This document shows positions 38,594 to 46,158 of a DNA stretch of 64,000 nucleotides, one piece after another (the stretch's first letter is position 1; each line of letters begins with the position of its first letter). The position numbers were made by a program, and so were the translations under genes. The stretch comes from Salinirussus salinus (GTDB taxonomy: Archaea > Halobacteriota > Halobacteria > Halobacteriales > Haloarculaceae), in contig NZ_WOWO01000002.1 of NCBI RefSeq assembly GCF_009831455.1, positions 372,001-436,000 on the forward strand, written 5' to 3'. Under the pieces are notes generated by a model, which worked only from the letters and a program-made list of their open reading frames with translations, was not told the origin of the DNA and searched no databases.

Positions 38594-38866
38594 ATGGCTC
38601 AGCCCGATACCGCCGCCGACGGAAACGACGAAAAGGTCAATCTTCGACTTCCGAAGGACTTTCTCGCCGACTTGGACGAGCGGTGGCAGGAACAGGGATA
38701 CAATTCGCGCTCGGAGTTCATGCGCGAGGCTCTGCGCGACGCGGTGTACGGAACTCGCCTTTCCAAGCGGGCGCTCGAAGACTTACTGGAGAGTGAACGG
38801 CAGTTCGACGAAGGTGAGACGGTGAGCGCCGAGGCGGCCCGCGAGCGGTTCGGTACGGATGAGTGA
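38594..38866 (+). CDS. Ribbon-helix-helix (CopG/ParD-like) antitoxin
   Basis: 90 residues. The RHH DNA-binding core reads EKVNLRLPKDFLADLDERW followed by GYNSRSEFMREALRDAV (about 13-52). The acidic, helical C-terminus probably wraps the toxin. The start overlaps nothing upstream and sits 4 bp after a palindromic operator. The gene overlaps the toxin gene by 8 bp, giving coupled translation. Base composition is visibly less GC-rich than neighbouring core genes, which agrees with acquisition. Confidence 0.82.
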   Translation: MAQPDTAADGNDEKVNLRLPKDFLADLDERWQEQGYNSRSEFMREALRDAVYGTRLSKRALEDLLESERQFDEGETVSAEAARERFGTDE

Positions 38867-39143
38867 CGACGAGTGGACGTGGGAACTCTCCGAACGAGCG
38901 GCTGACGGGCTCGAAGCACTCGACGCCGAGACACAACAGCGAATCCTCGATAAGCTTGACGACGTAGTGTCGGACGAGTTCCGTGACCCGCCGGACTTCG
39001 CCAAACCGTCGACTGGCGCGAAGCCGTGGCAGTCGTTACGAATCGGTGACTATCGGGCAATCGTGCGATTCGACCGAGGGGAGCAGGTGATGCAGGTCGG
39101 CGCCGTCGGTCATCGGTCGTCCATCTATGACGAGTTCCCCTAA
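38859..39143 (+). CDS. RelE/ParE-family toxin
   Basis: 94 residues. The RelE fold is indicated by WELSERAADGLEALDAETQQRILDKLDDV, followed by PSTGAKPWQSLRIGDYRAIVRFD, whose central Arg residues match the family's catalytic or binding surface, and a terminal GHRSSIYDEF. RelE proteins cleave ribosome-bound mRNA and ParE proteins poison gyrase; which one applies here is open. The gene lies in the inserted 841-bp segment and overlaps the antitoxin gene. Confidence 0.82.
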   Translation: MSDDEWTWELSERAADGLEALDAETQQRILDKLDDVVSDEFRDPPDFAKPSTGAKPWQSLRIGDYRAIVRFDRGEQVMQVGAVGHRSSIYDEFP

Positions 39144-39250
39144 TAGTGCGTCAGGGTCACTCGGCTTTGGAACTGTAACATCGTTCATCGATCCAGGAGC
39201 AGCTATCGGAAGGTGATTCGGCAGCCACACCGATAATAAACGGTTTAATA

Positions 39251-39261
39251 CGCCTGTTTGA
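39251..39261. repeat. Inverted arm matching 38459-38469
   Basis: CGCCTGTTTGA is, in reverse complement, TCAAACAGGCG, matching TCAAACTGACG at 38459-38469 at 9 of 11 positions. In a circularised element the two arms would sit 2-3 bp on either side of the 33-bp core, like recombinase arm sites. Confidence 0.4.
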
Positions 39262-39263
39262 AG

Positions 39264-39296
39264 CTACCTAGACTCACGTTGCTCAACTTTGTTCAG
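39264..39296 (-). repeat. Recoded chorismate mutase tail (attR-like)
   Basis: These 33 bases encode the same ten residues and a stop as 38423-38455 but differ at synonymous positions and use a different stop codon. The longest identical run is CTGAACAA at the gene-body side, the best candidate crossover core. Confidence 0.8.
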
Positions 39297-39554
39297 CTCG
39301 ATGAGGAGCCGGAAGATCGCCTTGACGAGGTTGGCGTCGACGTCGAACCGCTCGGCGTTCTCGCCGGCGCGGTCCATCACCTGCTGTTCCTGCTGTTCGT
39401 CGGTGGTCGGCAGCCCCTGCTCGGCTTTCACCTGGGCGATGGTGTCGGCGACGTAGGTGCGCCGCGCGATGAGTTCGACGATCTCGCGGTCGATCCCGCG
39501 TATCTCGGTGCGCAGTTCATCCAGGGTCATCTCCTCGGGCTCTGGGTCGCTCAT
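39264..39554 (-). CDS. aroQ: Chorismate mutase
   Basis: 96 residues, an AroQ-type all-helical chorismate mutase that converts chorismate to prephenate. Visible active-site elements are LRTEIRGIDREIVELIARR (helix 1 Arg), VAxxIxxVK-type VADTIAQVK and the C-terminal RLLIELNKVEQ. It follows aroK closely. The last ten codons and stop (39264-39296) use AT-richer codons (AAA GTT GAG CAA CGT GAG TCT AGG TAG) unlike the rest of the gene. They duplicate, in protein only, the relic at 38423-38455, so this tail was evidently brought by the inserted element. Confidence 0.92.
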   Translation of the reverse strand: MSDPEPEEMTLDELRTEIRGIDREIVELIARRTYVADTIAQVKAEQGLPTTDEQQEQQVMDRAGENAERFDVDANLVKAIFRLLIELNKVEQRESR

Positions 39555-39586
39555 TGTCCTCGTGGTCTCGGATTCGGGTCGCTCAT
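39551..39586 (-). CDS. Eleven-codon relay ORF between aroK and chorismate mutase
   Basis: ATG at 39586 overlaps the aroK stop (ATGA), and the frame M-S-D-P-N-P-R-P-R-G-Q ends in a TGA that overlaps the chorismate mutase ATG (again ATGA). The first eleven bases repeat the chorismate mutase start exactly (ATGAGCGACCC). It may only pass ribosomes from aroK to the next gene; no function for the peptide is claimed. Confidence 0.35.
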   Translation of the reverse strand: MSDPNPRPRGQ

Positions 39587-40434
39587 AGCACTCGCGCCCC
39601 CTCGGTCTGTGTGGTCGTCAGCCAGGTCGTGCCGTCGTACTCCGCCCACTGCCCGGCAAGCGTCTCGAGCGCCTCCCGCGTCCCGACCGCGGTGTAGCTC
39701 GGGCCGGTCCCGGACAGCGAGACGCCGGTCGCGCGGTCCATCGCGTCGACCATCGGATTCGCCGGAAAGTCCAGGGCGGCACAGAACGCCAGCCCGTTGA
39801 CGGTCATCGCGGTCCCGAACCTCCCATCGAGCGCCAGCTCCGCGACCAGGTCCGCGACCGGCGTGACCTGCCGACAGCGGGTCACGTCCGCGTCGGAACT
39901 GTAGGCCCGCTCCGGGGGCGTGTAGACCAGCACGTCCCACTCGCGTTCCTCCCGCGCGAGCAGCTCGTCGGTCGTGTTGTCCGTGACCGTCACGCCACCC
40001 AGCATCGAGGCGCTGGCGTCGTCGAACGCGCCCGTCACCGTGACCCCCGCATCGCGGGCGGCCTCGACGCCGACCCGGGCGGCCTCCTCCCGCGTGACCT
40101 CGTCGGTGGCGTCCAGCGCGTCGAGCGTCGCCAGCACGGTCGCGTTCGCCGCGGCACTCGAGGATTTCAGCCCCGAGGCCATCGGAACGTCGCTCTCGGT
40201 CCGGACGGTCCCGCCCTGGCCGTCGCCGAAGCGCCCGGTCACCCGAGCGAGGCAGGTCTCGACCAGCTCGGTGTCGGCGTCGGGCTCGCCCGCGACCGTC
40301 CCCTCGACGTCCGCGCCGGCGGCGAGTTCGACCGTCGCAGTCGTGTACTCGTCGATGGCGAAGGCGGAGCCGCGGCCGTTCGCGAGCGCGTTCAGGACTG
40401 TGCCCGCCGCGGGCGCCGCCGCCTGGCCGTCCAT
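39583..40434 (-). CDS. aroK: Shikimate kinase, archaeal GHMP type
   Basis: 283 residues, typical for the GHMP-kinase shikimate kinase used by archaea instead of bacterial AroK. The ATP-binding GHMP box is PMASGLKSSSAAANATV (about 84-100). The N-terminal NGRGSAFAID and the C-terminal VSLSGTGPSYTAVG complete the family. It phosphorylates shikimate in chorismate synthesis and sits directly upstream of chorismate mutase, joined by a short relay ORF. The ATG at 40434 was chosen; longer frames upstream are low-complexity and promoter sequence. Confidence 0.92.
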   Translation of the reverse strand: MDGQAAAPAAGTVLNALANGRGSAFAIDEYTTATVELAAGADVEGTVAGEPDADTELVETCLARVTGRFGDGQGGTVRTESDVPMASGLKSSSAAANATVLATLDALDATDEVTREEAARVGVEAARDAGVTVTGAFDDASASMLGGVTVTDNTTDELLAREEREWDVLVYTPPERAYSSDADVTRCRQVTPVADLVAELALDGRFGTAMTVNGLAFCAALDFPANPMVDAMDRATGVSLSGTGPSYTAVGTREALETLAGQWAEYDGTTWLTTTQTEGARVL

Positions 40435-40588
40435 CGTGGGTGTGACTCCCGCGGCACGGTATTTCACCGTTGCGGAACGGGTAGCCCGCGGGCCGTTGCC
40501 GGACGGGTAGCCGGCCGGTCGGGGGAGAACCGGCCCGCCCTCGGGGCGGTGCGGAACGCACATATCTTCGCCCGCCGAAGCCGGTGAC

Positions 40589-40873
40589 GTGCCGGACGAC
40601 GCGGGCGGAGATGGGAGCGCAGACGCCGCCTCCGGACCTAGTGGCGACACGGACACCAGCGACGGACCAGCCGGGGAGTCGGTGGAAACCGAAGCCTTGC
40701 GCCGTCAGCAGCTGTTCGTGGGAAGCGGTGTCGCCGCCCTGACCGGAATGGCCGTCGTCGTCGCCGGCCTCCAGCAGTTCCCCGGACTGACGCCGGTGGT
40801 CCCGTTCGGGGCGGGCATGGTCACGACCGCGGCGACCTTCGCGGTCGTCTACGCCAGCATCTTCGGCAGGTGA
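40589..40873 (+). CDS. Small membrane protein, unknown
   Basis: 94 residues from a GTG. The first 45 residues are acidic and disordered (DGSADAASGPSGD type). Two membrane spans follow (LFVGSGVAALTGMAVVVAG and GAGMVTTAATFAVVYASIF). A CATATCTTC stretch about 25-30 bp before the GTG could be the TATA box. No family assigned. Confidence 0.55.
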   Translation: MPDDAGGDGSADAASGPSGDTDTSDGPAGESVETEALRRQQLFVGSGVAALTGMAVVVAGLQQFPGLTPVVPFGAGMVTTAATFAVVYASIFGR

Positions 40874-40956
40874 GGTCCGGGGCTTCCCCGCCGAACCCGA
40901 CCGCGGGTGCCCGCGACATGGACGCCGTTTTAGGCGTCGACCGCGAACGTCGGCGT

Positions 40957-41403
40957 ATGGAGGGACGCTCCGAGGTCGCGCCGGATACGCTACCCGTCGA
41001 ACTCCAGGAGGACGGCGTGCTCGTCGAGTACACCGACGGCCGGGAAGTGTTCTACCGCGGCGTCCCCGAGAAGGTCGTGGGGACGCTCGCCACCCCGCCC
41101 GGCAAGGACGTCCACGTGCTCGTCACCGACGGCTCCGACACCCAGGGAGTGCTCGTCTACGTCAACGAGCGAAAGACCGAGGACGGGATCCTCGAGGATA
41201 CCGGCGTCGGCCGGGTGCTGCTCGACCGGGAGGAACGGACCACGGTGTTTCCCGGCGTCGCCGTCGAGGACGTGGGCAACGGCCTGCGCGTCGAGGTCGA
41301 GGTCGAGGACCCCGGGGTCGTCGACGGCCGCGTCTTCGTCTTCGCCGAGGACGGGATGAGCGAACACTCCTACGAAGTCGTGCCGGCGGAAGACGAGGAG
41401 TGA
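40957..41403 (+). CDS. DUF5796-type haloarchaeal protein
   Basis: 148 residues starting MEGRSEVAPDTLPVELQEDG. It is beta-rich with YTDGREVFYRGVPEKV and TDGSDTQGVLVYVNERKTEDG, resembling a conserved haloarchaeal family of unknown function. The TATA-like CGTTTTAGG at about 40926-40934 fits a leaderless start at 40957 rather than the longer frames at 40870 or 40918. No membrane or signal segment. Confidence 0.7.
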   Translation: MEGRSEVAPDTLPVELQEDGVLVEYTDGREVFYRGVPEKVVGTLATPPGKDVHVLVTDGSDTQGVLVYVNERKTEDGILEDTGVGRVLLDREERTTVFPGVAVEDVGNGLRVEVEVEDPGVVDGRVFVFAEDGMSEHSYEVVPAEDEE

Positions 41404-41429
41404 GCGGGAGGGCCGCGCCGAGTGGGCTG

Positions 41430-41564
41430 TTACTGGATGTAGGAGGGGTCCTCGTCGTCGCAGTTCGCCTCGTGTTGCCTGGCGTCCTCCTCGTCGTCGA
41501 ACATGAGGCCACACTGGTCGCACTCGTACCACGTCATGTCGTCACGCGTGGTGGTCGAGACCAT
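41430..41564 (-). CDS. Small C2H2-like zinc-finger protein
   Basis: 44 residues. ECDQCGLMFDDEEDARQHEANC is a single Cys2-His-Cys/C2H2-like zinc finger followed by a short acidic end. A start at MTWYECD (41537) is also possible. The ATG at 41564 lies at leaderless distance from an AT-rich TATA element (ATCTATTTACT, about 41590-41600). Such tiny zinc fingers are abundant in haloarchaea and are often regulators or adaptors. Confidence 0.7.
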   Translation of the reverse strand: MVSTTTRDDMTWYECDQCGLMFDDEEDARQHEANCDDEDPSYIQ

Positions 41565-41673
41565 ATGTGAATGTCCGCTGGCGGCGAGTAAATAGATTTC
41601 TCCGGCGACTGCCCGGACGCTCCGGTTCGGTGTCCGGGCCGGACTTATGCCCGTCCCGCGCTTACGGGTGGCC

Positions 41674-43824
41674 ATGAGCGAGGCTGGCACGAGCGGGGAG
41701 GTCCGCGCCCGCGTCGAGGGGGCGCGCAAGCGCGACGCCGGGCGGGGGATCGCCCGGCTGCCCGAGAGCCTCCAGTCCGAGCTGGGGCTTCTGAGCGGCG
41801 ACCCCGTGGTGATCGAGGGCGACCGCGAGACCGTCGCGAAGGTCTGGCCCGGTAGCGACGATGGCGTGGTCCGGATCGACGCCGACACCCGGAAAAGCGC
41901 CGGCGCGACCGTCGGCGACACCGTCCGGCTTCGCGGGGCCTCCGTCGAGGAGGCCGCCGCGGTCACGCTCCAGCCGACTGACGAGGGAGGAGCCGGCGAC
42001 GGCAGCGGTCCCGGCGCTGACGGCCGCCGCGACCTCCCCTCCGACGGCACGGCTGGACGGCGCCTCCGCGACCGGATCGTCGCGCCGGGCAAGCGTCTGC
42101 GCGTCGACGGCGAGTCGTTCGTCGTAGGCGAGACCGCACCCTCCGGGACCGTTCGGGTGACCGACGCGACCGCCGTCACCGTCGACCCCGAGCCGGCGAC
42201 CGTCGACGGGACCGACGAGACCATCGACGAGGAGCCGACCGGCACGACCTACGAGGACATCGGCGGCCTCGACGAGGAACTGGACCTGGTGCGGGAGACG
42301 GTCGAACTCCCGCTCTCCGAGCCCGAGACATTCGCGGACCTCGGGGTCGACCCGCCGAAGGGCGTCCTGCTGTACGGGCCGCCAGGGACGGGCAAGACGC
42401 TGATCGCCCGCGCGGTCGCCAACGAGGTCGACGCCTACTTCGACACCATCTCCGGCCCGGAGGTCGTCTCCAAGTACAAGGGCGAGTCCGAACAGCGCCT
42501 CCGGCGGGCCTTCGAGGCGGCGGCCGAGAACGCCCCCGCGGTCCTGTTCATCGACGAGATCGACTCCATCGCCGGCGCCCGCGACGAGGACGCCGACATG
42601 GAGAACCGCGTGGTCGCGCAGCTGCTGACGCTGATGGACGGCCTCGACACCGACGAGGGGGTGGTTGTGGTCGGCGCGACCAACCGCGTCGACGACGTCG
42701 ACCCCGCGCTCCGGCGGGGCGGCCGGTTCGACCGCGAGATCGAGGTCGGCGTCCCCGACGAGGCCGGCCGGCGGGAGATCCTCACGGTCCACACCCGCGA
42801 GATGCCACTCGCCGCGGACGTCGACCTCGACGAGGTCGCCGCCCGGACCCACGGCTTCGTCGGCGCGGACCTGGCCTCGCTGGCCCGCGAGGCCGCGATG
42901 AGCGCCCTCCGCCGGGGCGGGGACGGCGAGGGTGAGCGCGAGGGAGCGCCCGAGGTGACGGCGGCCGATTTCGAGCGCGCGCTCGCGGCCGTCGACCCCT
43001 CGGCGATGCGGGAGTACGTCGCCGAGTCCCCCGACGAGACCTTCGCCGACGTGGGCGGGCTCGGGGACACCAAAGACCGGCTCCGGGAGGCCGTCGAGTG
43101 GCCCCTCTCCTATGGCCCGCTGTTCGAGGCCGCCGGCGCCGACCCGCCCTCCGGCGTCCTGCTGTACGGGCCGCCCGGCACCGGCAAGACGCTGCTCGCA
43201 CGGGCGGTCGCGGGTGAGAGCGGGGTCAACTTCCTGCGGGTTGCCGGCCCGGAGCTGCTGGACCGGTACGTCGGCGAGAGCGAGGAGGCCGTCCGGGAGG
43301 TCTTCGAGCGGGCCAGACAGACCGCCCCCGCGGTCGTCTTCCTCGACGAGGTCGACGCCGTCGCCGGCCGGCGCGGCGAGACCGGCGAGGTGACCGACCG
43401 GGTCGTCTCACAACTCCTGACCGAACTCGACCGGGCGGCCGACCACCCCTCGCTTCTGGTGCTCGCGGCCACCAACCGCAAGGACAGCCTCGACCCCGCC
43501 CTCCTCCGGCCCGGACGCCTGGAACGCCACATCGAGGTCCCCCTTCCCGACGAGGCCGCGCGCCGCGAGATCCTCGCAGTCCACGCCCGGGAGACGCCAC
43601 TCGCCGCGGACGTCGACCTCGATGCCGTGGCCGCGGAGACGGCGGGATTCTCGGGGGCTCAGCTCGAGGCGCTGGTCCGGGACGCCTCCCTCCGGGCGGT
43701 CCGTGAGGTCGTCGAGACTGTCGAGCCAGAGGAAGCGGGCGAGCACACCGACCGCGTGACCGTCACCCGCGAGCACGTCGACGCCGCCCTGGCTGCCCTC
43801 CGGGCGTCAGCGAACCCCGAGTGA
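41674..43824 (+). CDS. AAA+ ATPase, CDC48/VAT family
   Basis: 716 residues with the full VAT layout: a double-psi barrel N-domain (about 1-175), D1 ATPase with Walker A GPPGTGKTLIARAVA and Walker B VLFIDEIDSIAG, and D2 with GPPGTGKTLLARAVA and VVFLDEVDAVAG. It is somewhat shorter than the canonical 740-750 residues. The linker after the barrel is Gly/Asp-rich, suggesting a paralogue rather than the main Cdc48. These ATPases unfold proteins, in archaea often for the proteasome. ACTTATGC about 30 bp upstream serves as TATA. Confidence 0.9.
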   Translation: MSEAGTSGEVRARVEGARKRDAGRGIARLPESLQSELGLLSGDPVVIEGDRETVAKVWPGSDDGVVRIDADTRKSAGATVGDTVRLRGASVEEAAAVTLQPTDEGGAGDGSGPGADGRRDLPSDGTAGRRLRDRIVAPGKRLRVDGESFVVGETAPSGTVRVTDATAVTVDPEPATVDGTDETIDEEPTGTTYEDIGGLDEELDLVRETVELPLSEPETFADLGVDPPKGVLLYGPPGTGKTLIARAVANEVDAYFDTISGPEVVSKYKGESEQRLRRAFEAAAENAPAVLFIDEIDSIAGARDEDADMENRVVAQLLTLMDGLDTDEGVVVVGATNRVDDVDPALRRGGRFDREIEVGVPDEAGRREILTVHTREMPLAADVDLDEVAARTHGFVGADLASLAREAAMSALRRGGDGEGEREGAPEVTAADFERALAAVDPSAMREYVAESPDETFADVGGLGDTKDRLREAVEWPLSYGPLFEAAGADPPSGVLLYGPPGTGKTLLARAVAGESGVNFLRVAGPELLDRYVGESEEAVREVFERARQTAPAVVFLDEVDAVAGRRGETGEVTDRVVSQLLTELDRAADHPSLLVLAATNRKDSLDPALLRPGRLERHIEVPLPDEAARREILAVHARETPLAADVDLDAVAAETAGFSGAQLEALVRDASLRAVREVVETVEPEEAGEHTDRVTVTREHVDAALAALRASANPE

Positions 43825-43901
43825 CGCCGGTCCGTCTCCGCATCTGTCCCGTGGTATCGCCCACCACACGGCTTATTCGAACGCGGTGACAACACAGCGT
43901 C

Positions 43902-45440
43902 ATGAGCGGGGAGTCAACCACACAGCGGGAATCCGAGGTACACGGCCACTACGTCGACGGCGAGTTCAGGGGCGGCGACGGCGACACGTTCGAGAGCCTC
44001 AACCCGGCGACCGGGGACACTATCGGAACGTTTCGGCGCGGGACCGAAAGCGACGTCCGCGCGGCGACGGAAGCCGCCGAGCGGGCCTTCGAGGAGTGGC
44101 GCGGCCTCTCCTACATCGACCGCGCGGAGTTCCTCTGGGAGGTGTTTCACGAGCTGCGCGACCGCCACGAGGAGCTCGGCGAGGTCGTCACCCGGGAGTG
44201 TGGCAAGGAGATCGGGGAAGGGAAAGCCGACGTCACCGAGGCCTGGCACATGGTCGAGTGGGCGGCGGGCAACGCCCGCCACCCTCACGGCGACGTCGTC
44301 CCCTCGGAGGTCGCGGGGAAGGACGCCTACATGCGCCGGAAGCCCCGCGGCGTGGTGGGCTGTATCACGCCCTGGAACTTCCCGGTCGCGATCCCCTTCT
44401 GGCACATGGCGACCTCGCTGGTGGAGGGCAACACCGTCGTCTGGAAGCCCGCCGAGCAGACCCCCTACTGCGGCCAGGTCATCGCCGAGATCTTCGACGA
44501 CGCAGGCGTTCCACCCGGAGTCTTCAATCTCGTCCAGGGCCACGGCGACGCCGGTGCGGCCATCGTCGAGGACGACCGCGTCGACACCGTCCTCTTCACA
44601 GGGTCGGCGGAGGTCGGCCACGGCGTCGCCGAGCGGGTCGCCGCCCAGCCGGGGAAGAACGCCTCCTGTGAGATGGGCGGGAAGAACGCGCTCGTGGTCA
44701 CCGCCGAGGCCGACATGGACATCGCGGTCCGCGCCGCCGTCATGTCCAGCTTCAAGACGACCGGCCAGCGCTGTGTCTCGACGGAGCGACTCATCGTCCA
44801 CGAGGACGTCTACGAGGAGTTCAAGCGGGAGTTCGTCGACCTCGCCGAGCGGGTGGCGGTCGGCGACCCGCTCGACGAGGGCACCTTCATGGGGCCGCTG
44901 GTCGACGCCGAGCAGGTCGAGAAGTTCCACGAGTACAACGAGATCGCCCGCGAGGAGGGGGTCGACGTGCTGGTCGACCGTGCCGAGCTGGACCCGGATG
45001 GGGTTCCGGATGGGCACGGAGACGGGTTCTGGGCAGGGCCGTTCGTCTACGAAACCGAGTGGGACACCGACAAGCGGTGTCTCACCGAGGAGGTGTTTGG
45101 TCCCCACGTCGCGCTGGTCGAGTATTCGGGCGACGTCGACCGGGGTATCGAGATCCACAACGACGTGGCCTACGGACTGACGGGGGCGGTCATCAGCGAG
45201 GACTACCGGGAGGTAAACCGCTACCGGGACCGCGCGGAGGTCGGGCTCGCGTACGCCAATCTCCCCTGCATCGGCGCCGAGGTCCAGCTCCCCTTCGGCG
45301 GGGTCAAGCGGTCGGGCGTCGGCGCGCCCCACGCCCGGGAGGCCATCGAGGCCGTCACCGAACGGACGGCGTGGACCGTCAACAACGAGGAGGACATCGA
45401 GATGGCACAGGGACTCTCGGCGGACATCACCACGGAGTGA
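43902..45440 (+). CDS. Aldehyde dehydrogenase family protein
   Basis: 512 residues, normal size. NAD-binding motifs are GCITPWNFPVAIPFWHMATS and FTGSAEVG. The general base Glu lies in CEMGGKNALV, and the nucleophile Cys in TTGQRCVSTER (about residue 290). The C-terminal EVFGPHVALVE fits the ALDH fold. The specific aldehyde is unknown; the FPVAIPFWHMAT region resembles semialdehyde-type members. TATA-like GGCTTATTCG lies about 28 bp before the ATG. Confidence 0.9.
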   Translation: MSGESTTQRESEVHGHYVDGEFRGGDGDTFESLNPATGDTIGTFRRGTESDVRAATEAAERAFEEWRGLSYIDRAEFLWEVFHELRDRHEELGEVVTRECGKEIGEGKADVTEAWHMVEWAAGNARHPHGDVVPSEVAGKDAYMRRKPRGVVGCITPWNFPVAIPFWHMATSLVEGNTVVWKPAEQTPYCGQVIAEIFDDAGVPPGVFNLVQGHGDAGAAIVEDDRVDTVLFTGSAEVGHGVAERVAAQPGKNASCEMGGKNALVVTAEADMDIAVRAAVMSSFKTTGQRCVSTERLIVHEDVYEEFKREFVDLAERVAVGDPLDEGTFMGPLVDAEQVEKFHEYNEIAREEGVDVLVDRAELDPDGVPDGHGDGFWAGPFVYETEWDTDKRCLTEEVFGPHVALVEYSGDVDRGIEIHNDVAYGLTGAVISEDYREVNRYRDRAEVGLAYANLPCIGAEVQLPFGGVKRSGVGAPHAREAIEAVTERTAWTVNNEEDIEMAQGLSADITTE

Positions 45441-45454
45441 GCGCCTCGGCAGGG

Positions 45455-45467
45455 CGATACTGTATCG
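45455..45467. repeat. Palindrome just after the aldehyde dehydrogenase gene
   Basis: CGATAC-T-GTATCG is a perfect 13-bp odd palindrome 14 bp past the stop. Flanking CCTCG (45444-45448) and CGAGG (45473-45477) could extend it into a compound stem. Confidence 0.6.
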
Positions 45468-45500
45468 AAAGGCGAGGGGCGTCGAGGAGGCGACGGGAGT

Positions 45501-45518
45501 GGGCTGTCCGGACAGCCC
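45501..45518. repeat. Perfect 18-bp palindrome in the 45441-45683 gap
   Basis: GGGCTGTCCGGACAGCCC is self-complementary over all 18 bases. It lies in the longest gene-free stretch of the window. It could be a hairpin in an RNA or a dimer binding site. Confidence 0.7.
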
Positions 45519-45615
45519 GACGATGCCGGGTGGTCGGGAGCCCGCGAGGCCGAGCAGTGTGCCGGCGTCGACGTGAAAAGCGCCTCGCCGGCACCGGAAC
45601 GGTCGGCCGCCGGAA

Positions 45616-45623
45616 CTATAAAT
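45616..45623. promoter_or_regulatory. Orphan TATA-like element
   Basis: CTATAAAT stands out in GC-rich sequence between the convergent aldehyde dehydrogenase and SRPBCC genes. On the minus strand it would start an RNA near 45595 that runs through the 18-bp palindrome. On the plus strand it would give antisense to the SRPBCC gene. No protein gene is in either position. Confidence 0.35.
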
Positions 45624-45683
45624 TCCCCGCAACCGTCCGCACGCTGGCCCGCCCGTCGGTCCGCACCGCTCCGATGGAGCGCC

Positions 45684-46112
45684 TCAGTACCGCAGGCCCA
45701 GGTCCTCGTGGAGCGCGCGCTCGAGGTTGTCGAACTCGGCTTCGAGGTTGCGCTTGAAGAAGCGTTCGACTCCGGGGAGTTTGCCGTCGACGACGAAGCG
45801 GTTGGTCAGCCGGGTGTCGCCGTCCCGTTCCTCGAGGGTGTGCTCGCCGACGACGCGCATCACCTTCGAGTTTCCGACGAACTCGACGTACCGCGGGGGG
45901 TCCCGCTCGCGGTCCTCGGTCTCGACACGGACCGTCCGGTTTATGACGGGGATGGGAAGCCTGACGTGCCAGACGGCCTTTCCGTCGCCGAGGTCCTCGT
46001 AGTCGGTCACGACGCTGATCGACCGGGCGCGCTTCTCGGGGTCGGCGATGAATCCCCACACGTCTGCCGGGGGTGCTGGCACGTCGACGACACGCTCGAC
46101 CCGGACAGTCAT
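45684..46112 (-). CDS. SRPBCC (START-like) family protein
   Basis: 142 residues. VERVVDVPAPPADVWGFIADPEKRARSIS is the classic SRPBCC opening, and the middle strands (DTRLTNRFVVDGKLPGVERFF) plus the long C-terminal helix (NLEAEFDNLERALHEDL) complete the hydrophobic-cavity fold. Members bind lipids, polyketides or other small hydrophobics. The ligand is unknown. TATA-like GGTTTTTCACC lies about 25-30 bp before the ATG. Confidence 0.82.
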   Translation of the reverse strand: MTVRVERVVDVPAPPADVWGFIADPEKRARSISVVTDYEDLGDGKAVWHVRLPIPVINRTVRVETEDRERDPPRYVEFVGNSKVMRVVGEHTLEERDGDTRLTNRFVVDGKLPGVERFFKRNLEAEFDNLERALHEDLGLRY

Positions 46113-46158
46113 GGACGAGGGTTGCTCCCCCGGGGTGAAAAACCCGTCAATCCCCCGG

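Larger units (their letters stand above)
38456..39296. mobile_element. 841-bp toxin-antitoxin mini-element inserted in the 3' end of chorismate mutase
   Basis: The segment lies between two directly repeated 33-bp coding tails of the chorismate mutase gene. It contains only the RHH antitoxin and RelE-type toxin genes plus flanks that look less GC-rich than the surroundings. Its right end supplies a recoded but protein-identical gene tail. Imperfect inverted 11-mers (38459-38469 and 39251-39261, 9 of 11 matching) would flank the core in a circular form. No integrase lies inside, so it is a remnant or is moved in trans. Confidence 0.7.

Noticed and set aside
45612-45626. GGAACTATAAATTCC as a second nitrogen-type operator
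   Set aside because: The half-sites are separated by 7 rather than 6 bases, the element is not upstream of any gene, and its core is better explained as an orphan TATA-like sequence.
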